Positions 45,567 to 55,073 of a stretch of DNA of 64,000 bases are shown piece by piece. A program made the translations under genes and the position numbers. The notes under the pieces were generated by a model, which saw only the letters and a program-made list of their open reading frames with translations, was not told where the DNA came from and did not search any database. Origin of the DNA: JAXMBN01 sp046349875 (lineage in GTDB: Bacteria > Planctomycetota > Planctomycetia > Pirellulales > Pirellulaceae); the NCBI GenBank assembly GCA_046349875.1, contig JAXMBN010000019.1:54459-118458 (forward strand), written 5' to 3'. The stretch's first letter is position 1; the number at the start of each line of letters is the position of its first letter.

Positions 45567-46256
45567 ATGCAGAAACGCATTTTGGTTGTTGTAACAAGTA
45601 TTGAAAAGTATCCCAATCTTCAGCGCCCGACTGGCTTGTGGTTAGGTGAAGCGGTGCACTTCATCGACAAAGTAGAAAGCGCAGGATATCCAGTTGATTT
45701 GGTGAGCCCTAAAGGAGGCTATACGCCTATTGATCCTCACAGCTTGGAGCTTGCGGAACCAATCGATTGGGAGTGGTACGCCAAGAAGAGCTTCATGAAT
45801 CGTTTAGGAGCGACGTTGGCTCCGGCTGCCGTAAACGCCTCGGACTATATCGCCATCTACTTTGCAGGCGGTCACGGAGTTATTTGGGATTTTCCTGATA
45901 ATCGTGAATTACAGACCATCAGCCGGACCATTTATGAGCAAGGAGGCTACGTGACTTCGGTGTGTCATGGTGCAGTCGGTCTGCTCAACATCACCTTGTC
46001 CGACGGTCATTGCTCGGCCTGAGGCACCGTAGGCTACTGGGTTTTCGAACGAAGAGGAAAAAGCCGCTTGTCCGGATCAACATGTACCGTATTTGACGGA
46101 AACGGAACTGGTTCATCGCGGGGCACTCTATCAAAAAGCAAAGGCCCTTGGGAGCGATTCGCTGTATCGGATCAACGGGTGATTACAGGACAAAACCCAG
46201 CATCCGGTGGTGCGGTTGCGGAACTATTGCTTGCCGCCTTGAAGGATCGATCGTAG
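45567..46256 (+). pseudogene. DJ-1/PfpI (class I glutamine amidotransferase-like) protein, frameshifted
   Basis: The first part, 45567-46005, is an open DJ-1/PfpI-family sequence: ILVVVTSIEKYP, VDLVSPKGG, a DYIAIYFAGGHGVIWDF loop and the nucleophile elbow TSVCHGAVGLLN. After ITLSDG the frame breaks. The rest of the domain is found in another frame (TGFSNEEEKAA, VPYLTETELVHRGALYQKA) and then, after a further shift near 46180, RVITGQNPASGGAVAELLLAAL to a stop at 46256. All conserved family elements are thus present across two indels, with nothing else lost. Full length would be about 230 residues, normal for this Hsp31/YhbO-like group. The ATG at 45567 follows GGAG. It sits between gyrA and the glutaredoxin-CcdA gene. 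Confidence 0.8.
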
Positions 46257-46432
46257 ATTCTCAAAGGGTGATCTCACCTGTACCTCAATCCAACGGAGAA
46301 ACGATAGGAGTTTCATCGTTTTGGGGAGGATTGTCTTCTGCGACAATTTAGTGCTGGAATCGTTCTGTCAGCAGTGATAGTCTGAACATATCGTGACGGC
46401 CCACAGAGCTCCTTTCATGGAAGGATACGTTG

Positions 46433-48166
46433 ATGAAATGCTCGAAGTATGTCGCAATGACGGGCATCCTGGTGGCATGGCTTGGATTAAACGATCATCT
46501 TAGTGCACAAAGTAGCGGCTTGGGAAAGGGAACGTCAGCGGCGTCGCAGTCCGGTGATCCTAACGACGGCAAAGTCAAAGCTCGTTGTATTGCATTGGAA
46601 GTGTATACACGTCCAAGCGATCCCCAATTCTCCGAATCGATCGCATCGCTCAAGGCCGAGGTAAGCAAGCGACGTGGCGTCGCGATCACTGTTTATGATC
46701 TTGAAAGCGAACCTGCAAAAGAACGCTATAAGAAGATCCAAGAGCACTATAAGCTGACCGAAGAGGTTCCTCTGCTCTATGGATTGAATCAAACCGTTCA
46801 AGGAACCTTGAGCGCGGAGCAATGGTCGAGCAAACTGGATGGACTATTGCAAGTTCCCGTCTACGTGCGGTCAGGTTGTTCTCGATGCGCTCAGTTCAAA
46901 GAGTACTTGCCGACCCTCCAGGCCAAATCTCCTGGTCTCGTTTTCAAATTGCACGACGTGATCCAAGATCCGAAAGCGGCACAGGACTATCAGCAACTTG
47001 CATTGAAGCAGAAGATTGGGGGCGTCAGCTATCCTGGTATCTGGCTTTGCCAACAATTGGTCGTTGGATTTGAAGGGACAACGGCGAGTAAAACTCGGTT
47101 CGACACCGTTCTGCAACGTTGGACCTACGACTGTCAGTTACCTAAGGTGACCATGCGTTCCCAACCGCTCGATCCGCTTCGAATGGCAAGTGATTGGAAT
47201 GGTGCCATGGACCGCACGAAATGGCTTTCCACAAATCTAGGGCTGCACGGGTCGGTGTATTCGATGCCGCTGTGGATGAGTATGGTCATGGAACTTCGTG
47301 CCGACCAAGAGCCCAATACGACACAGGAAACACCACCACCACCGCAATTGGACATAGGGCCTGGCGATCCTCCACCTCTTTCTCTGCAAGATTCCCCTAC
47401 GTTGCCCGTTGAGGAGGATGTTAGCGATGCGATGGATTTACCATGGTTAGGGCGATTGAGTGCAGGTCGATGGGGTATGCCTGCGTTCACGTTTCTGGTG
47501 GGGCTCGTAGATGGATTCAACCCATGTGCTATGTGGGTACTTTTGTTTTTGTTATCCATCTTGGTGAATCTTGGGGACCGCAGGAAAATCTTGGCTGTTG
47601 CAGGAACATTTGTGGTGATTAGTGGTGTGGCCTATTACGCATTCATGGCGGCGTGGCTCAATGTGCTTCTGTGGGTCGGATACTTGCGATGGGTCCAAAT
47701 CTCCTTGGCGATGCTGGCCATCGTGGTCGGTTCCATTCACATCAAGGATTATTTTGCATTTAAGAAAGGTATCACTCTTTCGATACCGGAGGCCGCCAAG
47801 CCCGGAATCTATGCGCGAACGCGGAGCATCATCATGGCGGAAAATATGTTCGGGGCTATCATCGGGGCATCGGTCTTGGCGGTGCTCGTTAACTTCATCG
47901 AACTGCTATGTACTGCAGGCCTTCCAGCCATGTATAGCCAAATTCTGACGATGCGTAATTTCCCTGCTTGGCAAAACTATTGTTATCTCGGCCTCTATAT
48001 TTTAGCCTACATGCTCGATGATATTTTGATGGTTTCGATCGTCGTGGTCACCATGAGCAAACGCAAGTTGCAGGAGAAGGAAGGGCGATGGCTGAAGCTC
48101 GCGAGTGGTGTCGTGATATTGGCTCTGGGGCTTGTGCTGATCTTTAAACCTCAATGGCTTGAATAG
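46433..48166 (+). CDS. Glutaredoxin-like domain fused to CcdA/DsbD-type membrane domain
   Basis: The 577-residue protein has an N-terminal signal or anchor (SKYVAMTGILVAWLGLNDHL). Two thioredoxin-fold units follow: a first with no Cys pair (about 50-135, LEVYTRPSDPQFSESIASL) and a second with VYVRSGCSRCAQF, where the CxxC is near 149-152, and the late SYPGIWLCQQLVVGFEG. A Pro-rich linker (about 300-325) leads to a six- or seven-helix domain with VDGFNPCAMWVLLFLLS and NFIELLCTAGLPA, whose Cys residues correspond to the CcdA/DsbD electron-transfer pair. Inference: it moves electrons across the inner membrane to a periplasmic glutaredoxin-like domain. ATG 46433 follows AAGGA; the preceding TTG is an alternative. 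Confidence 0.8.
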   Translation: MKCSKYVAMTGILVAWLGLNDHLSAQSSGLGKGTSAASQSGDPNDGKVKARCIALEVYTRPSDPQFSESIASLKAEVSKRRGVAITVYDLESEPAKERYKKIQEHYKLTEEVPLLYGLNQTVQGTLSAEQWSSKLDGLLQVPVYVRSGCSRCAQFKEYLPTLQAKSPGLVFKLHDVIQDPKAAQDYQQLALKQKIGGVSYPGIWLCQQLVVGFEGTTASKTRFDTVLQRWTYDCQLPKVTMRSQPLDPLRMASDWNGAMDRTKWLSTNLGLHGSVYSMPLWMSMVMELRADQEPNTTQETPPPPQLDIGPGDPPPLSLQDSPTLPVEEDVSDAMDLPWLGRLSAGRWGMPAFTFLVGLVDGFNPCAMWVLLFLLSILVNLGDRRKILAVAGTFVVISGVAYYAFMAAWLNVLLWVGYLRWVQISLAMLAIVVGSIHIKDYFAFKKGITLSIPEAAKPGIYARTRSIIMAENMFGAIIGASVLAVLVNFIELLCTAGLPAMYSQILTMRNFPAWQNYCYLGLYILAYMLDDILMVSIVVVTMSKRKLQEKEGRWLKLASGVVILALGLVLIFKPQWLE

Positions 48167-48284
48167 TGCGATCGTGAACTGTTCGATGTGTTAGGCAATT
48201 AGCACATTCCATTCCCAAGGTCTTGAGTATTTCGTTGCTGATGCATTTCGTATATTCCTCATTACAAGGTGAGTGGAGATGGTT

Positions 48285-49870
48285 CTACTTGGGATTTTCT
48301 GCACTTCGGCTAGCAACCACATAGGAAAAGCTCACATCACCGTTCTTTTTGTTGGCACTTTCTGCAGATGGCAAATAGGTTCGTACGTAATCCGCTCGGG
48401 CTTCCTTGGTGCCGACGCGAACTCGGACGAGTCCCGAACTACTTTGAATTTCTCCACTTAGGTAACCATATTCCTTCGCCGTATTGGTGTTTCCAGATCT
48501 TGGATGTCCAGGTTGAGGGACTTCTTGATAGATGATTCCGTCCAGCTCTTGCTTGACAAAGAGATGGTCATGACCATGAAAGACGATCGATACGCCATGC
48601 TTCACGAGCAATTCATGGATGGGCATCTCCCAATCAGGACGTTGCCTCGCAAACTCATTGTTACCTGAAGCTCCTTTACCACCCCATTCCCACATCTGCG
48701 CAACTTCAATTCCACCGCGGTTGTTGGTGGATGAGCCGCCAACCAAGTGATGTAGAAAAACAAATCGATACTTCGCGTCAACTGTTTCTAGCGAGTTCTT
48801 AAGCCAACGGTACTGTTTATCGCCGAGTGTCCAGGACCAATTGTTGCCATCACGGCTACGTTGTGTGGTGTAACGAAATGGGTCAAGAACGATAAACTGC
48901 GCATCCCCCCAGGTCCATTGATAGTAGTTTTGCGGAAGGCCAATCTCCGGTTCTTCTTGGTCATTTCCCGAATAAAAATCATTGGGTTCAGGATTGGGGA
49001 ATAGTCGCTTGCGAGTTTGTGTTGCCCAACGCATCGATCCCCGACTGCCTGACTCTCCATCATGATTTCCCAACGCGAAAAACAATGACGATGAGTGACA
49101 AAGGCTCCCAAGATAGTATCGTTGCGCCCAATACTGAGGTTCTGATAATTCGGGCTGGACGTACTTGCCCGTCATGAAGGTATCGCCGAGTTCCAAGTGA
49201 AAATCGGGCGCATCGTTGAGGGCATTGGCAAGTGTTCGTAGGTAGACTTCGCCACTTGTGTTTTCATCCAAATGCGAGTCCGATGTTACAGTAAATGTGA
49301 ATGGACTACCTGGGGTGCGTTGTGTGTGGAACGTATGTTCTTCACTTGCCTGCCGTTTGCCTGGCTTGGGAGTGTAGACGATTCGGTAGTAGTAACGGCA
49401 ATCTCCACCAATGATTTCAATTCGAAGTCATGCGTTTCCTTTTTCGCGAAACATTGCAATCGGAGATTTTTTCTGAGAGCTTTCCAGACTCAGTCATATT
49501 CGATGTGAGCCTCTGCTTTAGAAAGGCGATACGGATCGTTACGCTCGTATCAGTTGGTCTTCCTAGGATGACGTCATAGAGGTGGTCAGGGTACGTTGTT
49601 CGCTGGAGGCGGGACCGTGTGGTTTCCAAGAATGCCGCCACCGCCTTTTCCACCTCCTCCTTTGTTTTGCCCCTGACCACCTTTTCGATTCTCGCGTTGG
49701 TCGCTGGAAAGGTCGGATTTTCCAGAGGCTGATGCATCCATTGGATTCGGGTGTTCCTTTGGCGCGGCATTGCGATTCCCTGCAGGGTATCCGGAGCATC
49801 GGCTTCCCTGCAAGGCGTTAGCAGGGAGAATCAAGAGTAGCGTTAGCAATAACGGTAACCGGCATATCAT
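48285..49870 (-). pseudogene. Secreted metallophosphoesterase (purple-acid-phosphatase-like), N-terminal half disrupted
   Basis: The C-terminal 329 residues (48285-49271) are open and form a calcineurin-like phosphoesterase domain: HLELGDTFMTG, FFALGNHDGE, FVFLHHLVGG and VFHGHDHLF cover the metal-binding Asp, Asn and His residues. Upstream in shifting frames are VTSDSHLDENTSG (first metal motif), an Fn3-like YYYRIVYTP, SKAEAHIEYD, DHLYDVILGRPTDTSVT and a signal peptide MICRLPLLLTLLLILPANAL starting at 49870. Reading through needs at least three indels and passes an in-frame TGA near 49433. A Gly/Lys/Pro-rich linker follows the signal peptide. It ends the sulfatase/YHYH operon. The damage is too dense for random error alone, so this may be a real pseudogene. 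Confidence 0.8.
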
Positions 49871-50029
49871 GAATGCGGATCCCCGTGGGATGAGTCATGC
49901 TATTGAGGAAATTTGCGTAGGCCATGTGCATCGAAGTACGCTGGGACCGACGTTTCGCGCCACTGACATGGATCGCGTTTCGTCGATTCATAAAATCCAA
50001 GCGGGAGCAACCATCGGTTCAATCCCGCT

Positions 50030-51841
50030 TTATTTCTTTCGTTCATATTTGAAATCGAGCGTGGCTTCTCCGAAAGCTTGATATCGTGACGCTTTCAATA
50101 AAGCGTGGCCCGGTTTTCGCTGCCTCTTAGGAAGATTGATTTCTGAGGATAGGGCATAGATCGTAACGTGATATGTTTTGACTCCAGGACCTTTGGAGCA
50201 CATCGGGTCATAGGCCGCTTTCTTCTTATCGTTCAATCCCACCGTCCCGGTACGTTTGTCATTTTAGTCTATGTGATCGACAGACGCTGGAATGTTGTAG
50301 ACGAGCCAGTAGGATTTTTCTTGATCTGGAGCTGTATGCCAAAGGCTGAGTGCAAACGATTTGGTTCCCGCTGGCGCCTCGTTCCATTGGATCGGTGGCG
50401 ATGCGCTTTGCCCATCGCAGGTATACTCGACGGGGATCATTCCATCGGCACCGATCGCCGCACTGGAAACAGCGAATCCTTTCTTGGCTTCCGAGTTTGT
50501 TGGAGATGCTTGGCTCGTGTCAGTGCTATCTGGTTGTTTGCCTCGAGGACGTTGATTCGACGATGAGGGCTCTTTCCGAGCTGGTGGATCATTGCGCGGT
50601 GGGCGGTCATTGCCACCACCTGCCTTTCGGTCGCCAGCTCCAGGTCCACGTTGGCGCGGTGCATAGGTTTCCGTCTTCACTTTTCCATTGCCATCTACGA
50701 AGTCAAATTTTACAGACCCATCGGGATTGAGAATGTAATTCACATAACGCGTTTCGCGGCCTACTTCGATCCGAAGGCTAAAGCTCGTCGCATCCTTCTT
50801 TTCAAATCCTGTGATCTTGGCACCTTTCAATGGTGGAAGTGCTTCCCGCACACCGCCAGCTCGAGGTTGTGGATCGACTTGCCCATCCACTTCTTTAACT
50901 TCGCCATGAAAGCCTCCGTTGAGATACGGGTAGCCTTTGGTCGCGTGGTAGTGGTAACCGAGTTCGGGTGTTGAATGGCCATTGAAGGAATCAAGGCCCT
51001 GAACGGTTGATCCGTCTGGTTCCAAATAACCATAAATGGGATAGCCATCGAGCGCGAAGGCAATCGGTTTATCTTTTCCAACGATGTCTTGGAGATGGGT
51101 TGGGGCAATGTGATAGTGATAATCGTCGGCGCGTCCACAATGGCCGCCAAACTCATCTAGCTCACCCGCAATCAGCGTATCTGTACGGCCATCGTTTTTG
51201 ATCGGATTGAAAATCGGAATCCCGTTTGCCGCCAAGGCAATTGCGCCACGAAAGAAATGTGATTTGGCTGATAGGGGATTTTTCGCGACGACCGGTTCGA
51301 GAGGAATCCGCCAGGCATTGTTGCCGAAATAAGGTTGAGGAATGGGAACCTGCTGTTGCCATGCTGTAATACCCACCATCATTTTGTGATCGGGCATCGA
51401 GTTCGATTCGACGTAAAAGTACTGGTCGTCCTGACGAAACTTCACCTCTCCTTTCTTGACGAAGGGTTCAAACGAATCGGCTGGATTCGATTTTTTTGAA
51501 ACCGACGTCGATGTCAATTTTGTGGTAGGCAAGGAGATTCGCCTGTTTGTATTCAATTCTCGAATAGCGGCTAGTTTTGTATCGATCCATTGCCGATCCA
51601 AAGCGGTCAGTTTGGCGATCTCAAGCGAAATAACCTTCCCACTGGTATTGCGGATTTGCACCATACCATTTTGCGATGCGACGAACGAACCGTGGAGATG
51701 CGCTCCCGTGTCCGCAAACGTCCAAACACGCGCACTGGAGTCGGAGCCCCCATGATCATGTCCATCATGCGCCAACGCCCATGATCCGCTTAGCGAAAGA
51801 GTCAATGCCAAGAAGTACTTTTGCAAATGGAGAACGTTCAT
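50030..51841 (-). CDS. SHD1-YHYH-PEBP secreted protein, PEBP part cut by an in-frame TAA
   Basis: The open part (51841-50264, 525 residues) has a signal peptide with a His-rich start (HDGHDHGG), an SHD1-like domain (about 36-95), the YHYH domain (about 140-330) with two YHYH motifs at 241-244 and 296-299, and a Pro/Arg-rich linker. A PEBP/YbhB-like domain then begins (PVEYTCDGQSASPPIQW, SYWLVYNIPASVDHI) and stops at TAA 50264-50266. Directly after the stop, in the same frame, the PEBP continues (NDKRTGTVGLNDKKKAAYDP, CSKGPGVKTYHVTIYALS) to 50030. So a single stop codon, not a frameshift, truncates it. Its start overlaps the sulfatase stop by 4 bp. Roles of YHYH proteins are unknown. Confidence 0.85.
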
Positions 51842-53249
51842 TTCTTTTCCATCCCTTTCTTGCCACCCTTATTTCCTTTTCGAGGCGAAGTGGCACGCGA
51901 CGGGTCATAGTCAGAGTTTTTGGTTGGTAACTGTGCGTTCACGGAAGTCAAATACTGATTCAATCGCGCCTTGAGCATCTCGGTTTCGCGTGGCATGCGT
52001 CCCGACAAGTCGTTTCGCTCGCCGATATCTTTCGATAGATCAAATAGGGCGACGCGGTCTTCTTCAAAGAAGTAAATCAGTTTGAGGTTTCCAAGACGAA
52101 TCGATGAATGAGGGCCGTCATCACTTTGATAATGTGGAAAGTGGAAGACGAGTTCATCGCGAGGGCGTTTGACGGCACCCTTGCCTTGGTTCAGAAGAAG
52201 CCCAGAGATATCACCACCTTCAACACCTTTGGGAACATTCTTGTCCGCGATACCGGCCATCGCACAAAAAGTGGGTAGCCAGTCATATCCGACCACGGGA
52301 ACATCGCACCAGGAGTTGGCTCCGATACCTGGTCCCCGGACGATCAATGGAACGCGAATTCCACCTTCCCAAACGGAACCTTTACCACCGCTGAGCCCGC
52401 CTCGCTTTCCGCCCCCACCAGAACCGTTATCCGACATGTAAATCACATAGGTGTTCTTACTTAAGCCGAGACGATCGACGGCTTCGAGCACTTTTCCGAT
52501 ACCGGTATCGAGGTCTTCTGTAATGGCGGCGGTCGCAACCTTCTTGGAGTTATTTTCCGATGCTAGTTTTTCATACTTGGCCTGTGTTGCTTTCATGGCA
52601 AGTTCTGGCGCATGGAGTGCATTCCATGAGAGCTGTATGTAAAAGGGCGGCCGGGCTTGCTGGCTTTCTTCATGAAAGCAGCAGCCCGTTCGGCCATTCC
52701 CAAAAATATCGACTGGATTTGATCGGCAAACTTGAAGGCGTTTTCATTACCTGTATCTCCATCGTGCTCGTCGTATCCATGAGCACCTGGTCCTCCTCCA
52801 CCGATATGCCATTTTCCATAATGAGCCGTCGTGTAACCTGCCATCTTGAGTAACTCCGCGATGGTGGTTTCATTGGCACTAAGATCTTTGATCAACTTTG
52901 GCTCGACTAGCTTTTGATTGGGCACGGCAGGAGCCGCTTTGGTCCAGTGAAGTTGAGCTGGGCTCTTGCCTGTCTGAATGCTAATTCGAGTCGGAGAGCA
53001 AACGGGAGCAGGTGCATAGGCCGACGAGAACCTCATCCCCTGCCCTGCCAACTTTTCCAAATTGGGTGTATGAAAGATGTCGCCTTTGGATGCAGCAACC
53101 TCAGGATGCATCGCGACGGAAAGACCATTCCAACCCTGATCGTCGGACAACATCAAGATGATGTTGGGTCGTTCCGCCGCATGGTTCAGGCCATTCCATC
53201 CAATGAGGAACATCCATGCCAACGAAGTCAGATAACTACGAGCATTCAT
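51838..53249 (-). pseudogene. Secreted type I sulfatase, frameshifted in a T-run
   Basis: The gene encodes a sulfatase of about 470 residues in two frames. The upstream part has a signal peptide and NIILMLSDDQGWNGL for calcium binding. CSPTRISIQTGK carries the Cys that is converted to formylglycine, and AHYGKWHIGG follows. The downstream part from 52596 has TEDLDTGIGKVLEAVDRLGL, then VIYMSDNGSGGGGKRGGL, with calcium-binding Asp/Asn, and a WEGGIRVPLIV segment. At 52641-52644 a run of four A (four T on the coding strand) needs one more base to join GRPF-YIQLSWNALHAPE with the rest. Only this indel is needed, so a sequencing error is quite possible. It is part of the sigma-led operon, 63 bp after the 53313 gene. 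Confidence 0.88.
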
Positions 53250-53312
53250 TTCTGTTTCCTGACTGTAAGCGCAAGATGATTGTGAGTAAGCGATGCTGTG
53301 CACAGATGTTGA

Positions 53313-54062
53313 TTACGATCCACGACCGCCGGTCCCCTGGCGCCCTTGACCACCTCGTCCTGGACCGCGCGGTGGATTCTCGGGGACAACATTGTTGAGA
53401 TTGCGATAGTCTATTCGTGCTTTGCCATCGGGTGGCGCTTTCACGACGTGGCGAAAGAGCACCACGTTATCCAAAGCAATATCACCTGACCAAATAAACT
53501 TTGCCCCTTTGAAATCGTGTTCGAAGTAGGGCTGCTTTGGTCCAACCTCTTCTTCTGTGTACTCCTTGGCCTTCCCCCATGAGCTGTCATCAAAATCGAC
53601 GGCATACCAGTTTTCGGGAATGGGGATGCTCTCTACTTTCGGGTTCTTCGTGTCTCCATTCACTGGGCCCCAGGATATTTTCTTAGCTTTCCAGCTACCA
53701 CTGGTTACCGTGCCATCGCCGAACTTCAGAATGAAGCCAGCATCTCCGATCTTTGTATTGGCATATTCCATGCCTGTCTTCGGATCAAAGTTATCCTTTG
53801 CGATCACGGCGATCGTCATGGGGTAACTCGGAAGAATATCGACTGATATCACGTTGTGTGGAATAAATGCAATCGAGTCGACGGCAACCAGTTCGCCATT
53901 GATGTAGAGCATGAACGTATTGTCTGCGTAGATATTCGCTTTGATCGTATCGCTCATCTGCGGCTTGCGCAACTTGGGCGTTGCAGGTTGTTGCGCGCAG
54001 ATACTAGAGCCTGATACGAGGAAGGTCACCATGACCAATGCCAATCGTCTTGCAGCTTTCAT
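53313..54062 (-). CDS. Secreted protein of unknown function with DN-fold pattern
   Basis: The 249-residue product has a signal peptide (AARRLALVMVTFLVSGSSICAQ) and then a beta-rich sequence: KANIYADNTFMLYINGELVAVD, KFGDGTVTSGSWKAKKISWG, WYAVDFDDSSWGKAKEYTEE and FIWSGDIALDNVVLFRHVVK. The pairing of a DNxFxLYxNG strand with a later FDDSSW is typical of carbohydrate-binding DN-fold modules found in alpha-L-rhamnosidases and in DUF1929-like proteins. It ends in an Arg/Gly-rich tail (PPRGPGRGGQGRQGTGGRG). The gene follows the anti-sigma stop by three bases and precedes the sulfatase by 63 bp. Inference: a surface carbohydrate-binding subunit of the same system. Confidence 0.7.
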   Translation of the reverse strand: MKAARRLALVMVTFLVSGSSICAQQPATPKLRKPQMSDTIKANIYADNTFMLYINGELVAVDSIAFIPHNVISVDILPSYPMTIAVIAKDNFDPKTGMEYANTKIGDAGFILKFGDGTVTSGSWKAKKISWGPVNGDTKNPKVESIPIPENWYAVDFDDSSWGKAKEYTEEEVGPKQPYFEHDFKGAKFIWSGDIALDNVVLFRHVVKAPPDGKARIDYRNLNNVVPENPPRGPGRGGQGRQGTGGRGS

Positions 54063-54065
54063 CAA

Positions 54066-55073
54066 CTAGTTCTCCATTTCGACTTTTCGATCGGACGCGT
54101 GATGGCTTGTGTGCTCAAAGAAATCCAATGGCAAAGCATTTTCATCAACAAGCAGCATTCGTAGGTCGAGTCTTTCGGGACCGTAGGGCATCTGTATGAA
54201 ACGCATATGAAGAATATGGCCTGACTTGGAGTCATAAGCGATTTCAACACGTTGAGGACCTCGTTCTTTCGGTTTCTTTACGGCCATCAGTAGGCGGACA
54301 TTTTCGCGATCCTGCATTTCGTATTCTTCGGGGCCAACCGTCGAAAACTGAAGGTCGTAGGATTTCTTGAGTCGCTCCAAACCTTCCTGAAGATTGGTGA
54401 GAGGAACCGAGGTTTCGTGCCCAGGAAGGTCGCGGTCAAAATGGCGAATGTCCGAACTCACGCGTACCGGACCTCGCGTATTGACTGCCCAACTTTGTTT
54501 TCCGTTGCTTCCTGTAATAAACGGAAGACCTTCGCTCGTCTTTCGAATCAAAACGAATTGTTGACCTTCCCGAACGTGTAAGACGGCTCCATCGAGAGGC
54601 GGTTTGGTAGGACGTTGCTCCGAATCCTCGGGACGATTTCCGCGTCTTGTAGGGGTGACGATGTCCTCAACAACTAGTTGGTATGTCCGATCGGTCGAAT
54701 GAACATTGCTGATGATGATGCGATCGAGTTCGCGAAAAGCAGCGGAAGCAGTCGAGGGGCCCGAGCCGAACCAGAGAATCCCTATACCCACCATCAAGAC
54801 GGCGATGCTTGCTGCAGTGCTCCAGAGAGAAGTTGAGAAAATGGATCTGCTACCCCAGCTCGAAGTTGCTTTTGCGCCTTCGCGTCGAACGGAGTGTTGT
54901 TCACTGAGCTCCATACACACGGCATTGCGAAGTTGATCATGAAGCTTGACTGCTTCGGCGAATTGCCTTGCGTTCTTAGGATCGGCCTTGATCCAATTAC
55001 AAAGCAAAGCGTGCTGTTCTTCCGTCAGCATATCGTCGAGATATCCGTCGATGAACTCTTTTGGTTCCATCAT
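54066..55073 (-). CDS. Membrane anti-sigma factor (FecR/ZAS-like layout)
   Basis: The 335-residue protein starts with a short cytoplasmic helical segment (PKEFIDGYLDDMLTEEQHA; LCNWIKADPKNARQFAEAVK), as in Rhodopirellula-type anti-sigma factors. One membrane helix follows near 80-100 (LWSTAASIAVLMVGIGILW). The ~230-residue extracytoplasmic part is beta-rich and contains YQLVVEDIVTPTRRGNRPED, LHVREGQQFVLIRKT and LDLRMLLVDENALPLDFFEH, which suggest a sensory domain of unknown ligand. The start overlaps the sigma-factor stop as ATGA, and the next gene begins within three bases of its stop. It is expected to hold the sigma factor inactive until an envelope signal arrives. Confidence 0.8.
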   Translation of the reverse strand: MMEPKEFIDGYLDDMLTEEQHALLCNWIKADPKNARQFAEAVKLHDQLRNAVCMELSEQHSVRREGAKATSSWGSRSIFSTSLWSTAASIAVLMVGIGILWFGSGPSTASAAFRELDRIIISNVHSTDRTYQLVVEDIVTPTRRGNRPEDSEQRPTKPPLDGAVLHVREGQQFVLIRKTSEGLPFITGSNGKQSWAVNTRGPVRVSSDIRHFDRDLPGHETSVPLTNLQEGLERLKKSYDLQFSTVGPEEYEMQDRENVRLLMAVKKPKERGPQRVEIAYDSKSGHILHMRFIQMPYGPERLDLRMLLVDENALPLDFFEHTSHHASDRKVEMEN

